Origin: Paludibacterium yongneupense DSM 18731
Lineage (GTDB): Bacteria; Pseudomonadota; Gammaproteobacteria; Burkholderiales; Chromobacteriaceae
Assembly (NCBI RefSeq): GCF_000422925.1
Contig: NZ_AUGZ01000005.1
Coordinates: 248,001-312,000, forward strand
Length of the DNA: 64,000 bases
Reading direction: 5' to 3'
Below are positions 1 through 10,878 of this stretch, piece by piece. Within the stretch, counting starts at the first letter, position 1. The number at the start of each line of letters is the position of its first letter. Under the pieces are notes generated by a model. The model made no database searches, was not told the DNA's origin, and worked only from the letters and a program-made list of their open reading frames with translations. The translations under genes were made by a program, and so were the position numbers.

Positions 1-958
1 GTCCGACATAGGGTGAGCGTATCTTGCGCTTCACCCACTGATAGGTCAGGCTGGACAGCTTGTAGCTGATGACCATGGACCGCTTGGCCAGTGCGACCTC
101 CAGCGTCGCCGTACCGCTGGCGACCAGCACCACGTCGCTGGCGATCACCGCCATCTGCGCATGACCGAACAGTTTTCGCAGCGGCAGCTCCCAAGCCTTG
201 TGCCGTGTCAGGATCTGTTCGAACCGGTCGCGCGTCGCACGCGTCGCCAAAGGCACCACGAACTGGGCATCGGGAAACGTTTCCAGCAGCAGGCGTGCCG
301 TTTCGATGCAGATAGGGGCCATGAAGTCGATTTCACTGAGTCGGCTTCCTGGAAGCAACGCGAACACCGGCACATCGCGCGGAAGGGCGAGCTGATCGCG
401 CATCGCATCGCGGTCGGGTTCCAGCGGAATCTCGCTGGCCAGAGGATGACCGACAAAAGTCGCCGGCACTCCGCCCCACCTGTAGATGTCCGGCTCCATC
501 GGAAACAGGCATAGCATATGCGAGACGGAACGGTTCATCTTGCGCACCCGCTCCGGACGCCAGGCCCAAACCGAGGGACTGACATAATGAACGGTCGGAA
601 TGCCGGCGTTTTTCAGCCCCTCTTCCAGCTTCAGATTGAAGTCGGGCGCATCGACGCCGATGAACACATCCGGCCGCTGCGACAACAGGGTCGAACGCAG
701 ATGACGACGCAGGCGCAGCAAGCCCGGAAGATGGCGCAGAACTTCGGTCAGTCCGCGAACGGCCAGACGTTCTTGCGGCACGATGGAGTTGAAGCCGCGC
801 GACAGCATGCGCGGACCGCCTATGCCGGCAAATTCGATATCCGGGTAGCGTGCCGTCAAAGCATCCATCAGGCTCGCCCCAAGTACATCGCCGGAGGCTT
901 CGCCGGCAACCATGGCGATTTTCAGACTTTCTGCTCGGGAAAACAGGATCTCTGGCAT
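1..958 (-). CDS. lpxB: Lipid-A-disaccharide synthase, 3' end outside window
   Basis: Glycosyltransferase (GT19) that joins UDP-2,3-diacylglucosamine to lipid X to make the lipid A disaccharide at the inner membrane. Translating down from 958 gives an N-terminus with the typical IAMVAGEASGD segment, followed by the PSVWAW and LPGSR motifs of the family. 319 codons are visible; the family is about 385 residues, so the C-terminus lies off the left edge. The start at 958 lies 2 bp after the lpxA stop, so it is the last visible gene of an lpxD-fabZ-lpxA-lpxB operon. Identification is firm; only the end is missing. Confidence 0.95.
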   Translation of the reverse strand, partial: MPEILFSRAESLKIAMVAGEASGDVLGASLMDALTARYPDIEFAGIGGPRMLSRGFNSIVPQERLAVRGLTEVLRHLPGLLRLRRHLRSTLLSQRPDVFIGVDAPDFNLKLEEGLKNAGIPTVHYVSPSVWAWRPERVRKMNRSVSHMLCLFPMEPDIYRWGGVPATFVGHPLASEIPLEPDRDAMRDQLALPRDVPVFALLPGSRLSEIDFMAPICIETARLLLETFPDAQFVVPLATRATRDRFEQILTRHKAWELPLRKLFGHAQMAVIASDVVLVASGTATLEVALAKRSMVISYKLSSLTYQWVKRKIRSPYVG

Positions 959-960
959 GT

Positions 961-1734
961 TTAACGAATGATGCCTCGCTCGGAGCGGTCAAAAAACCGC
1001 AGAAAAGGCTCGAGTTCGACGCTGCTGGCGGCTTGCTCGCGAATGGCCGCTTTGGCATCGTCGTAGCTCAAGCCCTGGCGATAGAGCGCCTTGTAAGCCG
1101 TGCGGATGGAGCGGATCGCCGCCGCGTCGAAACCGCGTCGCTTGAGCCCCTCGGCATTGATGCCGGTCGGAACCGCGCGATTGCCGTGCGCCATCACGAA
1201 GGGAGGAATATCCTGCGCCACCGCGCTGGCAAAGGCCGTCATCGCATGTTCGCCGATGATGACAAACTGGTGGACACTGGTAAACCCGCCCAGAATGACC
1301 CAGTCGCCGACCCGGACATGCCCGGCCAGCGTCGCATTGTTCGCCATGATGGTATGGTCGCCGACCTGGCAGTCATGGGCGATGTGAACATAGGCCATGA
1401 TCCAGTTGTCGTTGCCCATGCGCGTCACGCCCACATCCTGCGCGGTCCCGATGCTGAAGGTGCAGAACTCGCGGATGGTGTTGTTGTCGCCGATTTCGAG
1501 CCGGGTAGGTTCTCCCGCATACTTCTTGTCCTGCGGTACGGCACCCAGCGAGCAGAACTGGAAAATACGATTGTTCTTGCCGATGCGGGTATGCCCCTCG
1601 ATCACCACATGCGGGCCGATCCAGCTGCCGCTGTCGATTTCGACATCGGGTCCGATGATCGAATAGGCGCCGACTTCCACATCCGGCGCCAGGCGCGCCT
1701 TCGTATCAACAATAGCGGTCGGATGAATCGCCAT
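961..1734 (-). CDS. lpxA: UDP-N-acetylglucosamine acyltransferase
   Basis: First enzyme of lipid A synthesis; transfers a hydroxyacyl chain from ACP to UDP-GlcNAc in the cytoplasm. The 257-aa protein is a left-handed beta-helix of hexapeptide repeats (IHPTAIVD, VEVGAYSIIGPDV, IGPHVVIEGHTRIG) with the His of the AHD segment (YVHIAHDCQVG) where the catalytic His of the family sits. Length fits (E. coli 262). I place the start at MAIHPTAIV (1734) rather than an upstream in-frame start because this N-terminus matches the family. It begins 3 bp from the fabZ stop and is followed at once by lpxB. Confidence 0.96.
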   Translation of the reverse strand: MAIHPTAIVDTKARLAPDVEVGAYSIIGPDVEIDSGSWIGPHVVIEGHTRIGKNNRIFQFCSLGAVPQDKKYAGEPTRLEIGDNNTIREFCTFSIGTAQDVGVTRMGNDNWIMAYVHIAHDCQVGDHTIMANNATLAGHVRVGDWVILGGFTSVHQFVIIGEHAMTAFASAVAQDIPPFVMAHGNRAVPTGINAEGLKRRGFDAAAIRSIRTAYKALYRQGLSYDDAKAAIREQAASSVELEPFLRFFDRSERGIIR

Positions 1735-1736
1735 GG

Positions 1737-2189
1737 TCACACCTCGCGTTTGGCGCACATGATCTCGGCTTCGCACGCCACCTGGCCGTCGACCAGGGCG
1801 CGCGCCGCGTACTTCGCGATCCCGCGCCTGGAGTTGATTTGCTCGACTTCGAGGATCAACTGGTCTCCCGGCAGCACCTGGCGTTTGAAGCGAGCCTTGT
1901 CGATGCCGACGAAAAAGTAGAGTTCGTTTTCTTTGCGCTCGCCCTGGCTGCGGATGGACAGCACTCCGGCCGCCTGCGCCAGAGCCTCGATGATCAGCAC
2001 ACCCGGCATCACCGGATACTGTTCGAAATGGCCCATGAAGAACGGTTCGTTGATGGTCACATTCTTGATGGCCCTGACGCGCTTGTCGGCCTCGAATTCG
2101 ATGACCCGGTCGATCAGCAGAAACGGGTAGCGGTGCGGCAGGTAACGCATGATCTCACGCACATCGATCGAGACGGCATGTTCACTCAT
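1737..2189 (-). CDS. fabZ: 3-hydroxyacyl-ACP dehydratase
   Basis: Hot-dog fold dehydratase of type II fatty acid synthesis, removing water from 3-hydroxyacyl-ACP. 150 aa, with the [13 protein letters not shown] segment containing the catalytic His and the [20 protein letters not shown] segment containing the catalytic Glu. The start MSEHAVSI is chosen over an ATG three codons upstream because AAGGA lies 8 nt before it, whereas it abuts the other ATG. The first 8 bases overlap the lpxD stop (ATGAGTGA), suggesting translational coupling in the lipid A operon. Confidence 0.96.
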   Translation of the reverse strand: MSEHAVSIDVREIMRYLPHRYPFLLIDRVIEFEADKRVRAIKNVTINEPFFMGHFEQYPVMPGVLIIEALAQAAGVLSIRSQGERKENELYFFVGIDKARFKRQVLPGDQLILEVEQINSRRGIAKYAARALVDGQVACEAEIMCAKREV

Positions 2190-3231
2190 TCTGGTCATCC
2201 TTAGGGTATTTCAGGGTTTCAATCTCGCGCTCTAGGCATTTGACGCGCTTGACGAGGTCGTCAAGATGCCGCACATGAACTGCGTTGGCAAGCCAATCCT
2301 TCATGGTCTGCAGCGGGTAAGACGACGCATAATTATCGGGCTTGCGGATCGATTTGGATACCAGCGTTCCGCCGCCGATGTGGCTGCGGTCCGCGACCTC
2401 GATATGGCCGACGAACATGGCGGCGCCGCCGACGGTGCAATACGCGCCGATACGGGTGCTGCCGGCGATGCCGACACAACCGGCGATCGCACTGTGTTCG
2501 CCTATCTGGACATTGTGGGCGATCTGCACCAGGTTATCGATTTTGGCCCCGTTTTCGACGATGGTATCGGCCATCGCACCGCGGTCGACCGTGGTATTGG
2601 CACCGATCTCGACATCGTCGCCGATGATGGCGCGACCGGTCTGCGGGATCTTGAACCAATGATCGCGGTCCCAGGCCAGGCCGAACCCGTCCGCTCCGAT
2701 CACGCAGCCGGAATGCAGGGTCACGCGCTGCCCGATCCGGCACCCGCCGTACACGGTGACGTTAGGATAAATCGTCGTATCGTCGCCGATTTCAACCCCG
2801 TCGCCGATGACGACACCGGGATGAATCAGGCAGCGTTCGCCCAGCACCGTACCGTCGCCGATGACGACGTGCGCACCGATCTGGCACGACGCGGGCACGC
2901 GGCTGGCCGCGCCGAGCACGGCCGAGGGATGCACGCTGCCGTTGGCGCGCGCGGACGGATGAAACAGCGTGGCGACACGAGCGAAATAAAGATAGGGATC
3001 CGCGACGACGATCAGGGGAAAACGCCCCGACAGCTCCTCGGCCAATTGCGGCGAAACAATCAGCGCGCCAGCGCGGGTTGCATCCAGCTGACGCCGGTAT
3101 TTGGCGCTGGCCAGAAAACTGATCTCGCCGGCCTGGGCGCTTTCGAGCGGCGCGAGCCGCTCGACCGCGACGTCATCGCCGCGCACCTCGCCTCCCAGGC
3201 GGGCAACGATTTCAGAGAGAAAATAAGACAT
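2182..3231 (-). CDS. lpxD: UDP-3-O-(3-hydroxyacyl)glucosamine N-acyltransferase
   Basis: Third step of lipid A synthesis, adding the N-linked hydroxyacyl chain. 349 aa: an N-terminal UDP-binding domain (about 1-100), then a long hexapeptide-repeat beta-helix (about 105-310, repeats such as [14 protein letters not shown] and [16 protein letters not shown]) with the family His in [12 protein letters not shown], then a C-terminal helix. Start at MSYFLSEIV. It overlaps fabZ by 8 bp. About 100 bp separate it from skp upstream, including a short GC-rich dyad at 3241-3255. Confidence 0.96.
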   Translation of the reverse strand: MSYFLSEIVARLGGEVRGDDVAVERLAPLESAQAGEISFLASAKYRRQLDATRAGALIVSPQLAEELSGRFPLIVVADPYLYFARVATLFHPSARANGSVHPSAVLGAASRVPASCQIGAHVVIGDGTVLGERCLIHPGVVIGDGVEIGDDTTIYPNVTVYGGCRIGQRVTLHSGCVIGADGFGLAWDRDHWFKIPQTGRAIIGDDVEIGANTTVDRGAMADTIVENGAKIDNLVQIAHNVQIGEHSAIAGCVGIAGSTRIGAYCTVGGAAMFVGHIEVADRSHIGGGTLVSKSIRKPDNYASSYPLQTMKDWLANAVHVRHLDDLVKRVKCLEREIETLKYPKDDQNE

Positions 3232-3329
3232 CGATACCAAGCCGCCCCGGGCGGCTGCTCCAGCTTGATTAATCGAAAGACACCATCACCGCGCCACCCG
3301 GACACGCAGGACGGGATGACGCGAGATGC

Positions 3330-3821
3330 TTATTGCTTGTCGAGTTCCTTCAGAACCTGATCGGTCAGATCGTATTTGGGACTGACATAGACGGCGTCCT
3401 GCAAGATAAGGTCGAACTGTCCGCGTTCGGCAATGACTTTGAGCACGCGGTTGGCCTTGTCGAGCAGGGTCGCGAACTCTTCATTGCGGCGCTGGTTGAA
3501 GTCCTCGGCCATCTCGCGCACCTTGGCGCGATAGTCTCTGTCCAAACTGTCGAGTTCGCGCTCGTCGTTCTTGCGGTCCGCTCCGTTGAGCGTCGTCCCG
3601 GCCAGCAGGGCTTGCAACTCCTTGCCGCGTGCTTCCATGCGCTTGAGTTCGGCCCGGCGGTCGGCGAACTCGGCCTCCAGCTTCTTCTGGATGGCGATCG
3701 CCGGCGTCGCTTCGCTGTAGATACGTTCGATCTTTACGTAGCCCAGTTTGAAATCCGCCGCCACACTTTGCGTAGCCAGGGCCAAGCCGACCACGGCCAA
3801 AAAGGTTTTCATCGACTTCAT
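3330..3821 (-). CDS. skp: Periplasmic chaperone Skp/OmpH
   Basis: Trimeric periplasmic chaperone that carries unfolded outer-membrane proteins to the BAM complex. 163 aa with a signal peptide (about residues 1-22, cleavage after SVAA), then FKLGYVKIERIYSEATPA, which is the Skp N-terminal beta part, and a long charged coiled coil (AEFADRRAELKRMEARGKELQ). The start at 3821 has GGGA 7 nt upstream. It lies 16 bp downstream of bamA, the usual bamA-skp-lpxD order. Confidence 0.93.
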   Translation of the reverse strand: MKSMKTFLAVVGLALATQSVAADFKLGYVKIERIYSEATPAIAIQKKLEAEFADRRAELKRMEARGKELQALLAGTTLNGADRKNDERELDSLDRDYRAKVREMAEDFNQRRNEEFATLLDKANRVLKVIAERGQFDLILQDAVYVSPKYDLTDQVLKELDKQ

Positions 3822-3837
3822 AGTGGTATCCCGTATG

Positions 3838-6126
3838 TTAGAACACCGTCCCCAACTGAAACTGGAACCGTTGCAGCTTGTCGGTTTCCTTGGTATGCAT
3901 CGGCATGGCCATACTGAACTTCATCGGTCCCATCGGGGACAGCCAGGTCAACGCAACCCCTGCCGAATAGCGATATTCGGAACTGGCGGTACTGCCGGAA
4001 ACCGTCGGGTCCCAGGCCGTACCGGCATCGGCGAACAGGCTCAGGCGCACCGACTGGCTGTCGCGCATCCCCGGGAACGGGAACAGCAGCTCGGCGGTGG
4101 CGGTCAGCTTGCGCGTCCCACCCAGAGAGTCGTTATTGCTGTCTTTCGGCCCCAGGCTGCTGCTTTCGAAGCCGCGCACCGAACCGATGCCGCCGACGAA
4201 GAAGTTCTGATAGAACGGAACATCCTTGGTCTTGCCATAGCCGGCGATATAGCCGGCTTCGCCGCTCAGCATCAGGGTGTAGGTCTTGGACAGCGGGAAG
4301 AACCACGACTCATTGTGCGACATGCGATAGAACTGGATATCGCCGCCGGGCAAGGCCAGGTCGCCGTTGACGCCCATGAGATAGCCCCGGGTCGGCCACA
4401 GCGAATTGTCGCGCGTATCGCGACTCCAGCCTACGGACGACGTCACGGTGACGTTGGTCTGACCGTAACGGTCGACGAAATCGATATAGCGCTGCGGGCT
4501 GTCGCTCAGCAAGCCGATGCGCGTCTGGTCTATGCCGAGGGTATAGCTGACGCGGTCATGCTCGGTCACCGGCACGCCCAGAGTCATCGAGGTGCCGATG
4601 CTCGTGGTCTTGTACGACGAGGTGCTGGTGCTCGACGGATCGTAACTGGTGCGATAGATGCTGTAGCCGAGGCTGGAACCGTCGACCGTGTAGTACGGAT
4701 CGGTGAAGGTCAGCTTGGCGGTCTTGGTCGTCGTGCTGGTACCGATATTCAAGGCCGCCGCCTTGCCCGAACCGAAGAGGTTGCTCTGCGAGATCCCGGC
4801 CGACAGCAGAATGCCCTCGCCCTGACCGTAGCCGATACCGGCGGTCACGCTGCCGGTGGAGCGTTCCTTGACGTTGACATTGACGTCCACCTGATCGGGA
4901 GCATCCGGCACCGCCGGCGTCTCGACCGTCGTCGTTTCGAAGAACGACAGCAGATCGACGCGCTCCTTGCTGCGCTTGACATTGGCCGAATTGTAATAGG
5001 CGCCCTCGAGCTGACGCATTTCGCGACGAATCACTTCGTCGCGCGTCTTGTTGTTACCGGTGATCGTCACCTGGCGCACATAGGTCTTGCGACCCGGATC
5101 GACATAAAAAGTCAGACTGGCGATGTTCTTGCTGCGATCGATATCCGGAACCACGTTCACATTGGCGAAAGCGTAGCCATCCTGCCCCAGGCGGTCATTG
5201 ATGGCGGTAACGGACCCATTCACCTTCTCGCGGTCGAACACTTCGCCCGGCTTGACCTGCAGCAGCTTGCGCAACTGTTCTTCCGGCAACTTGAGATCGC
5301 CGGCGAAATGCATCTCGCCAATGGTGAATTTCTTGCCTTCGTTGACGTTGACCGTCAGATAGACCGCCTCCTTGTCGGGGCTGATCGTCACCTGACTGGA
5401 ATCGATATTGAATTCGAGGTAGCCCTGGTTCTGGTAGAAGGCACGCAGCTTTTCCAGGTCGCCGGTCAGCTTCTGCTTGGAGTACTGGTCGCTCTTGCTG
5501 ACCCACGACCACCAATCGCCGGTATTCAACGCGAACAGCTCGAGCAGATCGGCTTCCTTGAACGAGGTGGCGCCCAGGATACGGATTTCGTGAATCTTGG
5601 CCGTCACGCCTTCGTTGATGTCTATCGTCACCGCAATGCGGTTGCGCTCCAGGCGCGTCACATGCGGAGTGATTTCGACCGAGTACTTGCCCCGACTGTA
5701 GTACTGGCGCTTGAGCTCCTGCACCGCACCGTCCATCAGCCCCTGATCGAAGATGCGGGATTCGGCCAGGCCGTTCTCCTTCAGCGCCTTCTTGAGCTGA
5801 TCGGCTTCGAACTCCTTGGAACCCTTGATTTCAAGCTGGGCAATGACGGGACGCTCGGCCACGGCGACGATGACGACATCGGCGCTGGACTCAATACGGA
5901 CATCATTAAAAAACCCAGTAGCGTAGAGTGATTTAATGGCCTCACTCGCTTTGGCATCGGTAAACGTATCACCGACCTTGATGGGCAGATAACTGAAAAC
6001 CGTACCCGGTTCGGTACGTTGCAAGCCCTCTACGCGAATATCCTTGATGACGAAAGGACTGGAGGCCCAGGCAAGGCCTGACGCAGCCAGACCCAGAACG
6101 GCCGCCGCAACAAGTTTCAATTTCAT
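3838..6126 (-). CDS. bamA: Outer membrane protein assembly factor BamA
   Basis: Core of the BAM complex, inserting beta-barrel proteins into the outer membrane. 762 aa: signal peptide (about 1-21, ...GLAWA), five POTRA domains (about 22-420, beginning FVIKDIRVEGLQRTEPGTVF), then an Omp85 barrel. The conserved VRGF loop motif is present (GSVRGFESSSLG) and the chain ends in Phe (QLGTVF), as expected of a BAM substrate. It starts 10 bp after the rseP stop and is followed by skp. Confidence 0.98.
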   Translation of the reverse strand: MKLKLVAAAVLGLAASGLAWASSPFVIKDIRVEGLQRTEPGTVFSYLPIKVGDTFTDAKASEAIKSLYATGFFNDVRIESSADVVIVAVAERPVIAQLEIKGSKEFEADQLKKALKENGLAESRIFDQGLMDGAVQELKRQYYSRGKYSVEITPHVTRLERNRIAVTIDINEGVTAKIHEIRILGATSFKEADLLELFALNTGDWWSWVSKSDQYSKQKLTGDLEKLRAFYQNQGYLEFNIDSSQVTISPDKEAVYLTVNVNEGKKFTIGEMHFAGDLKLPEEQLRKLLQVKPGEVFDREKVNGSVTAINDRLGQDGYAFANVNVVPDIDRSKNIASLTFYVDPGRKTYVRQVTITGNNKTRDEVIRREMRQLEGAYYNSANVKRSKERVDLLSFFETTTVETPAVPDAPDQVDVNVNVKERSTGSVTAGIGYGQGEGILLSAGISQSNLFGSGKAAALNIGTSTTTKTAKLTFTDPYYTVDGSSLGYSIYRTSYDPSSTSTSSYKTTSIGTSMTLGVPVTEHDRVSYTLGIDQTRIGLLSDSPQRYIDFVDRYGQTNVTVTSSVGWSRDTRDNSLWPTRGYLMGVNGDLALPGGDIQFYRMSHNESWFFPLSKTYTLMLSGEAGYIAGYGKTKDVPFYQNFFVGGIGSVRGFESSSLGPKDSNNDSLGGTRKLTATAELLFPFPGMRDSQSVRLSLFADAGTAWDPTVSGSTASSEYRYSAGVALTWLSPMGPMKFSMAMPMHTKETDKLQRFQFQLGTVF

Positions 6127-6136
6127 AGGTTCTTTT

Positions 6137-7489
6137 TTAACCCCCCCAAAGGCGGCTGATGTCGTTTAGCAGTGCAAAAGCCATTAGCGTTGCCAAAAGC
6201 GCGAAGCCGATTCTTTGACCAATCTGTTGAGCGCGCTCGCTCAACGGTCTCCCCTTGATCAGCTCCGCCGTATAATACATTAAGTGACCGCCATCCAGAA
6301 CGGGAATCGGCAGCAAGTTGAGAACGCCGATGCTGATACTGATCAGCGCCATGAAATCGAGATAGGCGGCAAGCCCTTCTCGCGCGCTCTGCCCGGCTAC
6401 GCTGGCAATGGTCAGCGGCCCGGACAAATTATCCATCGAAGCCTGGCCGACGGCCATCCTTCCGATGAATCTCACGCTCATCCAGGCGGTGTCCAGCGTC
6501 TTTCCGACCGCTTCGACCCCCGCCTGCAGCAGCGAATAATGCACGGTAAAACGCAAGGCGTCGTACCAGGCCGTATCAAAGGCGGGCGCCGCACCGATGC
6601 GGCCGACAAAGAGGCCGTCTTCGCCCGGGTCCGAATCCGGACGCACAGCGACGGACAGGGCTTTTCCATTCCGCAGCACGCCGATCTGCAAGGACTTGCC
6701 CGGGCTGTTGCGTATCGTATCGACCCAGGACAGCCAATCGTTCATGACAACGCCGTCGATGGACTGCAAACGGTCGCCGACCTTCAATCCGGCGCGAGCC
6801 GCGGCGCCGTCGACAGTCAGCTCGCCAAGCACCGGCTGAAATCGCGCAGGCAGCAGACCGACGTCGCCTCGAGCAAACTCGCGGGCGAAACGGGCTCCGA
6901 AGCGCGGCAGATCGAGCCTGCGCACGACATGTGCGCCAGCGGCCGTCGTCACCTCGGCTTCGAGCGCGGGCGCACCCGGCACGGTAACCTCTTCCAGCAG
7001 CACGCGCTGCACATCGCGCCAGCTCGCCACCGGACGGCGACCAAGCGCAGTCAAGCGATCGCCCGGCAGAAAGCCGGCCTCGGCGGCCACGGTGTGCGGC
7101 ACGACGGTACCGACCCAGGGCCGCAGCAGCGACACCCCCTGCCCGATCAGGATCCAGTACAGCACGGCCGCCAGCAAAAGATTGGCAACGGGGCCCGCAG
7201 CGACGATAGCCATGCGCTTGAGGACCGGCTGCGCATTGAAACTGCGGTGCCGCTCGCTACTGGCCACCGCGCCCTCGCGCTCATCGAGCATGCGCACATA
7301 CCCACCGAGGGGAATCGGGCACAGCACCCATTCGGTTTCGCCCGGTTGCCAGCGCAGCAACGGACGGCCGAAGCCGATGGAGAAACGCAGCACCTTGACC
7401 TTGCACATCCGCGCGACAATGAAGTGCCCGAATTCATGAAAAGACACCAGTACGCCGAGCGCCAGCAGGAAGGCAAGCAATGTGATCAT
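6137..7489 (-). CDS. rseP: Site-2 protease RseP (zinc metalloprotease)
   Basis: Intramembrane zinc protease that cleaves RseA-type anti-sigma factors and remnant signal peptides. 450 aa with the HEFGH zinc motif in the first membrane segment (H18, E19, H22), two PDZ-like regions in the middle (for example [12 protein letters not shown] and [12 protein letters not shown]), and the C-terminal [11 protein letters not shown] motif supplying the third zinc ligand. Its ATGA overlaps the dxr stop by 4 bp, so translation is probably coupled. It lies just upstream of bamA. Confidence 0.96.
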   Translation of the reverse strand: MITLLAFLLALGVLVSFHEFGHFIVARMCKVKVLRFSIGFGRPLLRWQPGETEWVLCPIPLGGYVRMLDEREGAVASSERHRSFNAQPVLKRMAIVAAGPVANLLLAAVLYWILIGQGVSLLRPWVGTVVPHTVAAEAGFLPGDRLTALGRRPVASWRDVQRVLLEEVTVPGAPALEAEVTTAAGAHVVRRLDLPRFGARFAREFARGDVGLLPARFQPVLGELTVDGAAARAGLKVGDRLQSIDGVVMNDWLSWVDTIRNSPGKSLQIGVLRNGKALSVAVRPDSDPGEDGLFVGRIGAAPAFDTAWYDALRFTVHYSLLQAGVEAVGKTLDTAWMSVRFIGRMAVGQASMDNLSGPLTIASVAGQSAREGLAAYLDFMALISISIGVLNLLPIPVLDGGHLMYYTAELIKGRPLSERAQQIGQRIGFALLATLMAFALLNDISRLWGG

Positions 7490-8661
7490 GACAGCCGCGC
7501 TCCGAGCCAGGCCCGGGTTGCGGCATCCTTGAGCAACAAGTCGTCGAGCGAATCGCTCGCCGCCAGGTCCATCCCGGCCAGCGCATCGCTGACCAGACGG
7601 TAGATATCGGTAAAGCGGATACGGCCATCGAGAAAGGCCGCCACCGCGACTTCATTCGCCGCATTGAGAACGGCCGGCGCATCGCCGCCGGCTTCCAGTG
7701 CGGAAAACGCCAAGCCCAGACAGGGGAAGCGGTCGAGATCCGGCGCTTCGAAGCTCAAATCGCCGAGGGTGCGAAAATCGAGCGGCGCAACCCCGGAGGC
7801 GACACGTTCGGGCCAGGCCAGGCAGCAGGCGATCGGCGTACGCATGTCCGGGTTGCCGAGCTGGGCAATCACCGATCCGTCGCGGTACTGCACCATGGAA
7901 TGAATCACGCTCTGAGGGTGCACCACCACCTGGATGCGCGAGGCCGGGGCATTGAACAACCAGTGCGCCTCGATCACTTCGAGCCCTTTATTCATCAGCG
8001 ACGCCGAATCGACCGAGATCTTGCGCCCCATGCTCCAGTTCGGGTGGCGGCAGGCATCGTCGGGAGTCACATCGGCCAGCCGCGATGCGGCAAGCTGGCG
8101 GAAAGGGCCGCCGGATGCCGTCAGAATCAGGTGACTGACGCCAGCGGCGTCCAGATCGCCCGCGTAGCCGGCCGGCAGCGACTGGAAGATCGCATTGTGC
8201 TCGCTATCGACCGGCAGCAGCGTCGCCCCTCCGGCCGCAACCGCCTGCATGAACAGCCGGCCGGCCATGACCAGCGATTCCTTGTTGGCCAGCAATACTT
8301 TCTTGCCCGCCCGGGCAGCAGCCAGAGCGGAAGTCAGCCCCGCGGCACCGACGATGGCCGCCATCACCATGTCGACACTGTCCAGCGTCGCAATGAAATC
8401 GAGCGCCGCCGGGCCGGACATGACCTCGGTCGGCACGCCCGCCGCACGCAGGCGACGCTGCAGAGCGGCCTCGTCGGCCCCTGCGGCCACCACCGCATAG
8501 CGCGGGGCGAAACGCAGGCACAGGTCGAACAGGCGATCGAGCTGCCGATGCGCGCTGAGCGCGACGACATGATAACGGTCTGGGTGACGGGCCACGACAT
8601 CGAGCGTATTCGTGCCGATGCTGCCGGTGGCCCCCAGTACAGCAATACCCTGAGGATTCAT
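7486..8661 (-). CDS. dxr: 1-deoxy-D-xylulose 5-phosphate reductoisomerase
   Basis: Second step of the non-mevalonate (MEP) isoprenoid pathway: rearranges and reduces DXP to MEP with NADPH. 391 aa from [16 protein letters not shown], where GATGSIG is the NADPH-binding loop. The [13 protein letters not shown] and SGGPFR motifs that bind metal and substrate are present, as is the [13 protein letters not shown] segment. A longer reading frame extends 12 residues upstream, but family homology begins at the chosen Met. Located between cdsA and rseP, with 4 bp overlap with rseP. Confidence 0.97.
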   Translation of the reverse strand: MNPQGIAVLGATGSIGTNTLDVVARHPDRYHVVALSAHRQLDRLFDLCLRFAPRYAVVAAGADEAALQRRLRAAGVPTEVMSGPAALDFIATLDSVDMVMAAIVGAAGLTSALAAARAGKKVLLANKESLVMAGRLFMQAVAAGGATLLPVDSEHNAIFQSLPAGYAGDLDAAGVSHLILTASGGPFRQLAASRLADVTPDDACRHPNWSMGRKISVDSASLMNKGLEVIEAHWLFNAPASRIQVVVHPQSVIHSMVQYRDGSVIAQLGNPDMRTPIACCLAWPERVASGVAPLDFRTLGDLSFEAPDLDRFPCLGLAFSALEAGGDAPAVLNAANEVAVAAFLDGRIRFTDIYRLVSDALAGMDLAASDSLDDLLLKDAATRAWLGARLS

Positions 8662-8668
8662 GGTGTGC

Positions 8669-9475
8669 CTACAGTCCGCCCAGGACGCGCAAGGCATTGC
8701 TCACGGCCAGAACGGCAATCAAACTATCGATACGGTCGTAGACGCCGCCGTGTCCGGGCAGCAGGCCGCTACTATCCTTGATCCCGGCACTTCGCTTGAA
8801 CCAGGACTCCAGCAGATCCCCTACGATACTGACCGCGGTCAGAGGCAAGGCCAGCAACAGCAGCCACCACCACGGCAAATCCAGATCGAGCCAGCCGAGG
8901 CGGGAAACAAGAACGGCATAGACCGCAACCGCGACGACCGCACCGGCGACGCCCTCCCAGCTCTTGCCGGGGCTGATCGCCGGGGCAAGCTTGCGCCGAC
9001 CGAAAGCCTTGCCGGAGAAATAGGCGGCGACGTCGGCCACCCATACCAGCCCCATGACGGCCAGCAAGCGCGAGCCATGCGCCTCGCCGCCCGCACCACG
9101 CCATTCCAGCAGCGCAAACCAGGCCGGAAACAGCATGACCCAGCCGAGGGCACGGGCACCCCAGCCATCGCGCAGCGTCCAGCGCCGCGCCAGCCACAAG
9201 GGGGCGATCAGCAGCCAGAACGCCAGCCCGACACCATGCACCCACGGCGGGGCAAACCAACCCTGATGCCACCATAACGCAGCCAACCCCGTCCCCGCCA
9301 GCAGATAGAGCCGCCTGGATACGGACGAGGCCCCGGTCATGCGGGAATACTCCCACATCGCCAGCGCCACGATCAGCCACGAAAAGGCGGCCCAGGCAGG
9401 GCCGGAAAACAAGAACAATGCCGACAGCATCAAGGGCAACAACACCAGCGCGGTCAGAATGCGCGTCTTCAACAT
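8669..9475 (-). CDS. cdsA: Phosphatidate cytidylyltransferase
   Basis: Integral membrane enzyme that makes CDP-diacylglycerol from CTP and phosphatidic acid. 268 aa from [15 protein letters not shown]; several membrane helices (about residues 8-30, 50-110, 125-150 and onwards) and the full C-terminal signature [13 protein letters not shown]...[17 protein letters not shown]. The open frame extends 92 residues upstream into uppS on the same strand, but that segment is not hydrophobic and has no family similarity. The uppS stop lies 4 bp upstream of this start; dxr follows after 7 bp. Confidence 0.96.
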   Translation of the reverse strand: MLKTRILTALVLLPLMLSALFLFSGPAWAAFSWLIVALAMWEYSRMTGASSVSRRLYLLAGTGLAALWWHQGWFAPPWVHGVGLAFWLLIAPLWLARRWTLRDGWGARALGWVMLFPAWFALLEWRGAGGEAHGSRLLAVMGLVWVADVAAYFSGKAFGRRKLAPAISPGKSWEGVAGAVVAVAVYAVLVSRLGWLDLDLPWWWLLLLALPLTAVSIVGDLLESWFKRSAGIKDSSGLLPGHGGVYDRIDSLIAVLAVSNALRVLGGL

Positions 9476-9479
9476 ACGG

Positions 9480-10229
9480 TCATTCCCTGCGCAAGGAAGC
9501 GGGCAGCTGTTCGCTGGTTCGGCCAAAGCGGCGCTCGCGGCAACGGTAGGAATCGACGGCCTGTTCCAGAGCACGGGCATCGAAATCCGGCCACAGCAGG
9601 TCGGTAAAATACAATTCGGAGTACGCCAGCTGCCACAGCAGGAAGTTGCTGATGCGCTGCTCGCCTCCGGTGCGAATGAAAAGATCGGGCTCAGGGGCAT
9701 ACGCCATGGACAGCCGCTGCGACAGGGATTCTTCGTCGATATGGGTTGCACCCTCGGCGATCAGCTCGTTCACGGCATTGAGCATATCCCAGCGCCCGCC
9801 GTAATCGGCGGCTATGGTCAAGGTCAGCCCGTCGTTCCCGCTCGTCAGCTCCTCGGCGGCAGAGATGCGCTCGGCCAGTGCCGGAGACAGCCGAGCCTTG
9901 CTGCCGATGATGTGCAGGCGGATATTATTGCCGTTCAGCCTGTCCACCTCGCTTCCCAGCGCGCGCAAAAACAACTCCATCAGAAAACTGACTTCATCCG
10001 GCGGACGGCGCCAGTTCTCGGTGGAAAACGCGAACAGGGTCAGGTATTCGATCCCGAGCCGGTGGCAGGCGGAGACCACATCCCGAACGGCATCGAGCCC
10101 GCGCTTGTGCCCCGCCACGCGGGGCAGCAGGCGGCGCTTGGCCCAACGGCCGTTGCCATCCATGATGATGGCAACGTGCCGCGGCACGGCGCGCACTTCG
10201 GGTACGGCTACAGTCGTGCTACCAAACAA
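9480..10229 (-). CDS. uppS: Isoprenyl (undecaprenyl) diphosphate synthase
   Basis: Cis-prenyltransferase making C55 undecaprenyl diphosphate, the lipid carrier for peptidoglycan and LPS O-antigen. 249 aa with the diphosphate-binding motif [13 protein letters not shown] (catalytic Asp 24), the [11 protein letters not shown] segment, and the C-terminal [15 protein letters not shown] and LWPDFD motifs. It sits between frr and cdsA in the standard order. Confidence 0.97.
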   Translation of the reverse strand: MFGSTTVAVPEVRAVPRHVAIIMDGNGRWAKRRLLPRVAGHKRGLDAVRDVVSACHRLGIEYLTLFAFSTENWRRPPDEVSFLMELFLRALGSEVDRLNGNNIRLHIIGSKARLSPALAERISAAEELTSGNDGLTLTIAADYGGRWDMLNAVNELIAEGATHIDEESLSQRLSMAYAPEPDLFIRTGGEQRISNFLLWQLAYSELYFTDLLWPDFDARALEQAVDSYRCRERRFGRTSEQLPASLRRE

Positions 10230-10239
10230 GAAAATCCCC

Positions 10240-10797
10240 TTATACCGCCAGCAGCTCGGTTTCTTTGACTGCCAGCGCGCGATCGACCTCGGCCACGAAC
10301 TTGTCGGTCAACTTCTGGATTTCGTCCTGACCGCGGTGTTCTTCGTCCTCGGTGATCGCTTTGTCTTTCAGCAGATTCTTGAAATCGTTGTTGGCGTCAC
10401 GGCGGATATTGCGCACGGCGACGCGTGCATCCTCTGCCTCGCCGCGAACCAGCTTGACCAGATCGCGACGGCGCTCCTCGGTCAGCATCGGCATCGGAAC
10501 GCGAATGATATCGCCCATCGAAGCCGGATTCAGGCCGAGATCGGAATCGCGGATCGCCTTTTCGATCTTGCCGGCCATGTTCTTTTCCCACGGCTGAACG
10601 CCAATGGTACGCGCGTCGATCAGGGTCACGTTGGCGACCTGGTTGACGGGGGTGTCGTTGCCATAGTAATCGACCGTGACATGATCAAGAATCCCGGTAT
10701 GCGCACGCCCGGTACGGACCTTGTTCAGGTCGTTTTTAAAGGCGTCCAGGGATTTCTGCATCTTCTGCTCGGCCGTTTTCTTGACGTCGTTGACCAT
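10240..10797 (-). CDS. frr: Ribosome recycling factor
   Basis: Splits post-termination ribosomes together with EF-G. 185 aa, exactly the usual length, starting [18 protein letters not shown], with the conserved KVRTGRAH region and three-helix bundle. The start at 10797 has a TGGAG ribosome binding site 6 nt upstream; the open frame runs ten codons further, but those are not conserved. A terminator-like hairpin (10821-10856) separates it from pyrH upstream. Confidence 0.97.
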   Translation of the reverse strand: MVNDVKKTAEQKMQKSLDAFKNDLNKVRTGRAHTGILDHVTVDYYGNDTPVNQVANVTLIDARTIGVQPWEKNMAGKIEKAIRDSDLGLNPASMGDIIRVPMPMLTEERRRDLVKLVRGEAEDARVAVRNIRRDANNDFKNLLKDKAITEDEEHRGQDEIQKLTDKFVAEVDRALAVKETELLAV

Positions 10798-10820
10798 GTT
10801 TGCTCCATTTGAAACAGGGA

Positions 10821-10856
10821 AAAACAAGGCGGAAAGCGGCCGTTGCCGTTTCCGCC
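10821..10856 (-). terminator. Rho-independent terminator after pyrH
   Basis: On the minus strand GGCGGAAA pairs with TTTCCGCC around a GC-rich loop and is followed by TTGTTTTT. It lies 22 bp past the pyrH stop and upstream of frr. It may be partial, since frr normally needs read-through or a promoter of its own; the frr ribosome binding site lies just after the T-tract. Confidence 0.75.
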
Positions 10857-10878
10857 GTTTCGTTATTCTGAATAAGAC

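Noticed and set aside
3748-5931. 727-codon open frame on the plus strand
   Set aside because: It lies antisense to bamA, has no recognisable domain and is His/Arg/Asp-rich in the way of GC-rich shadow frames.
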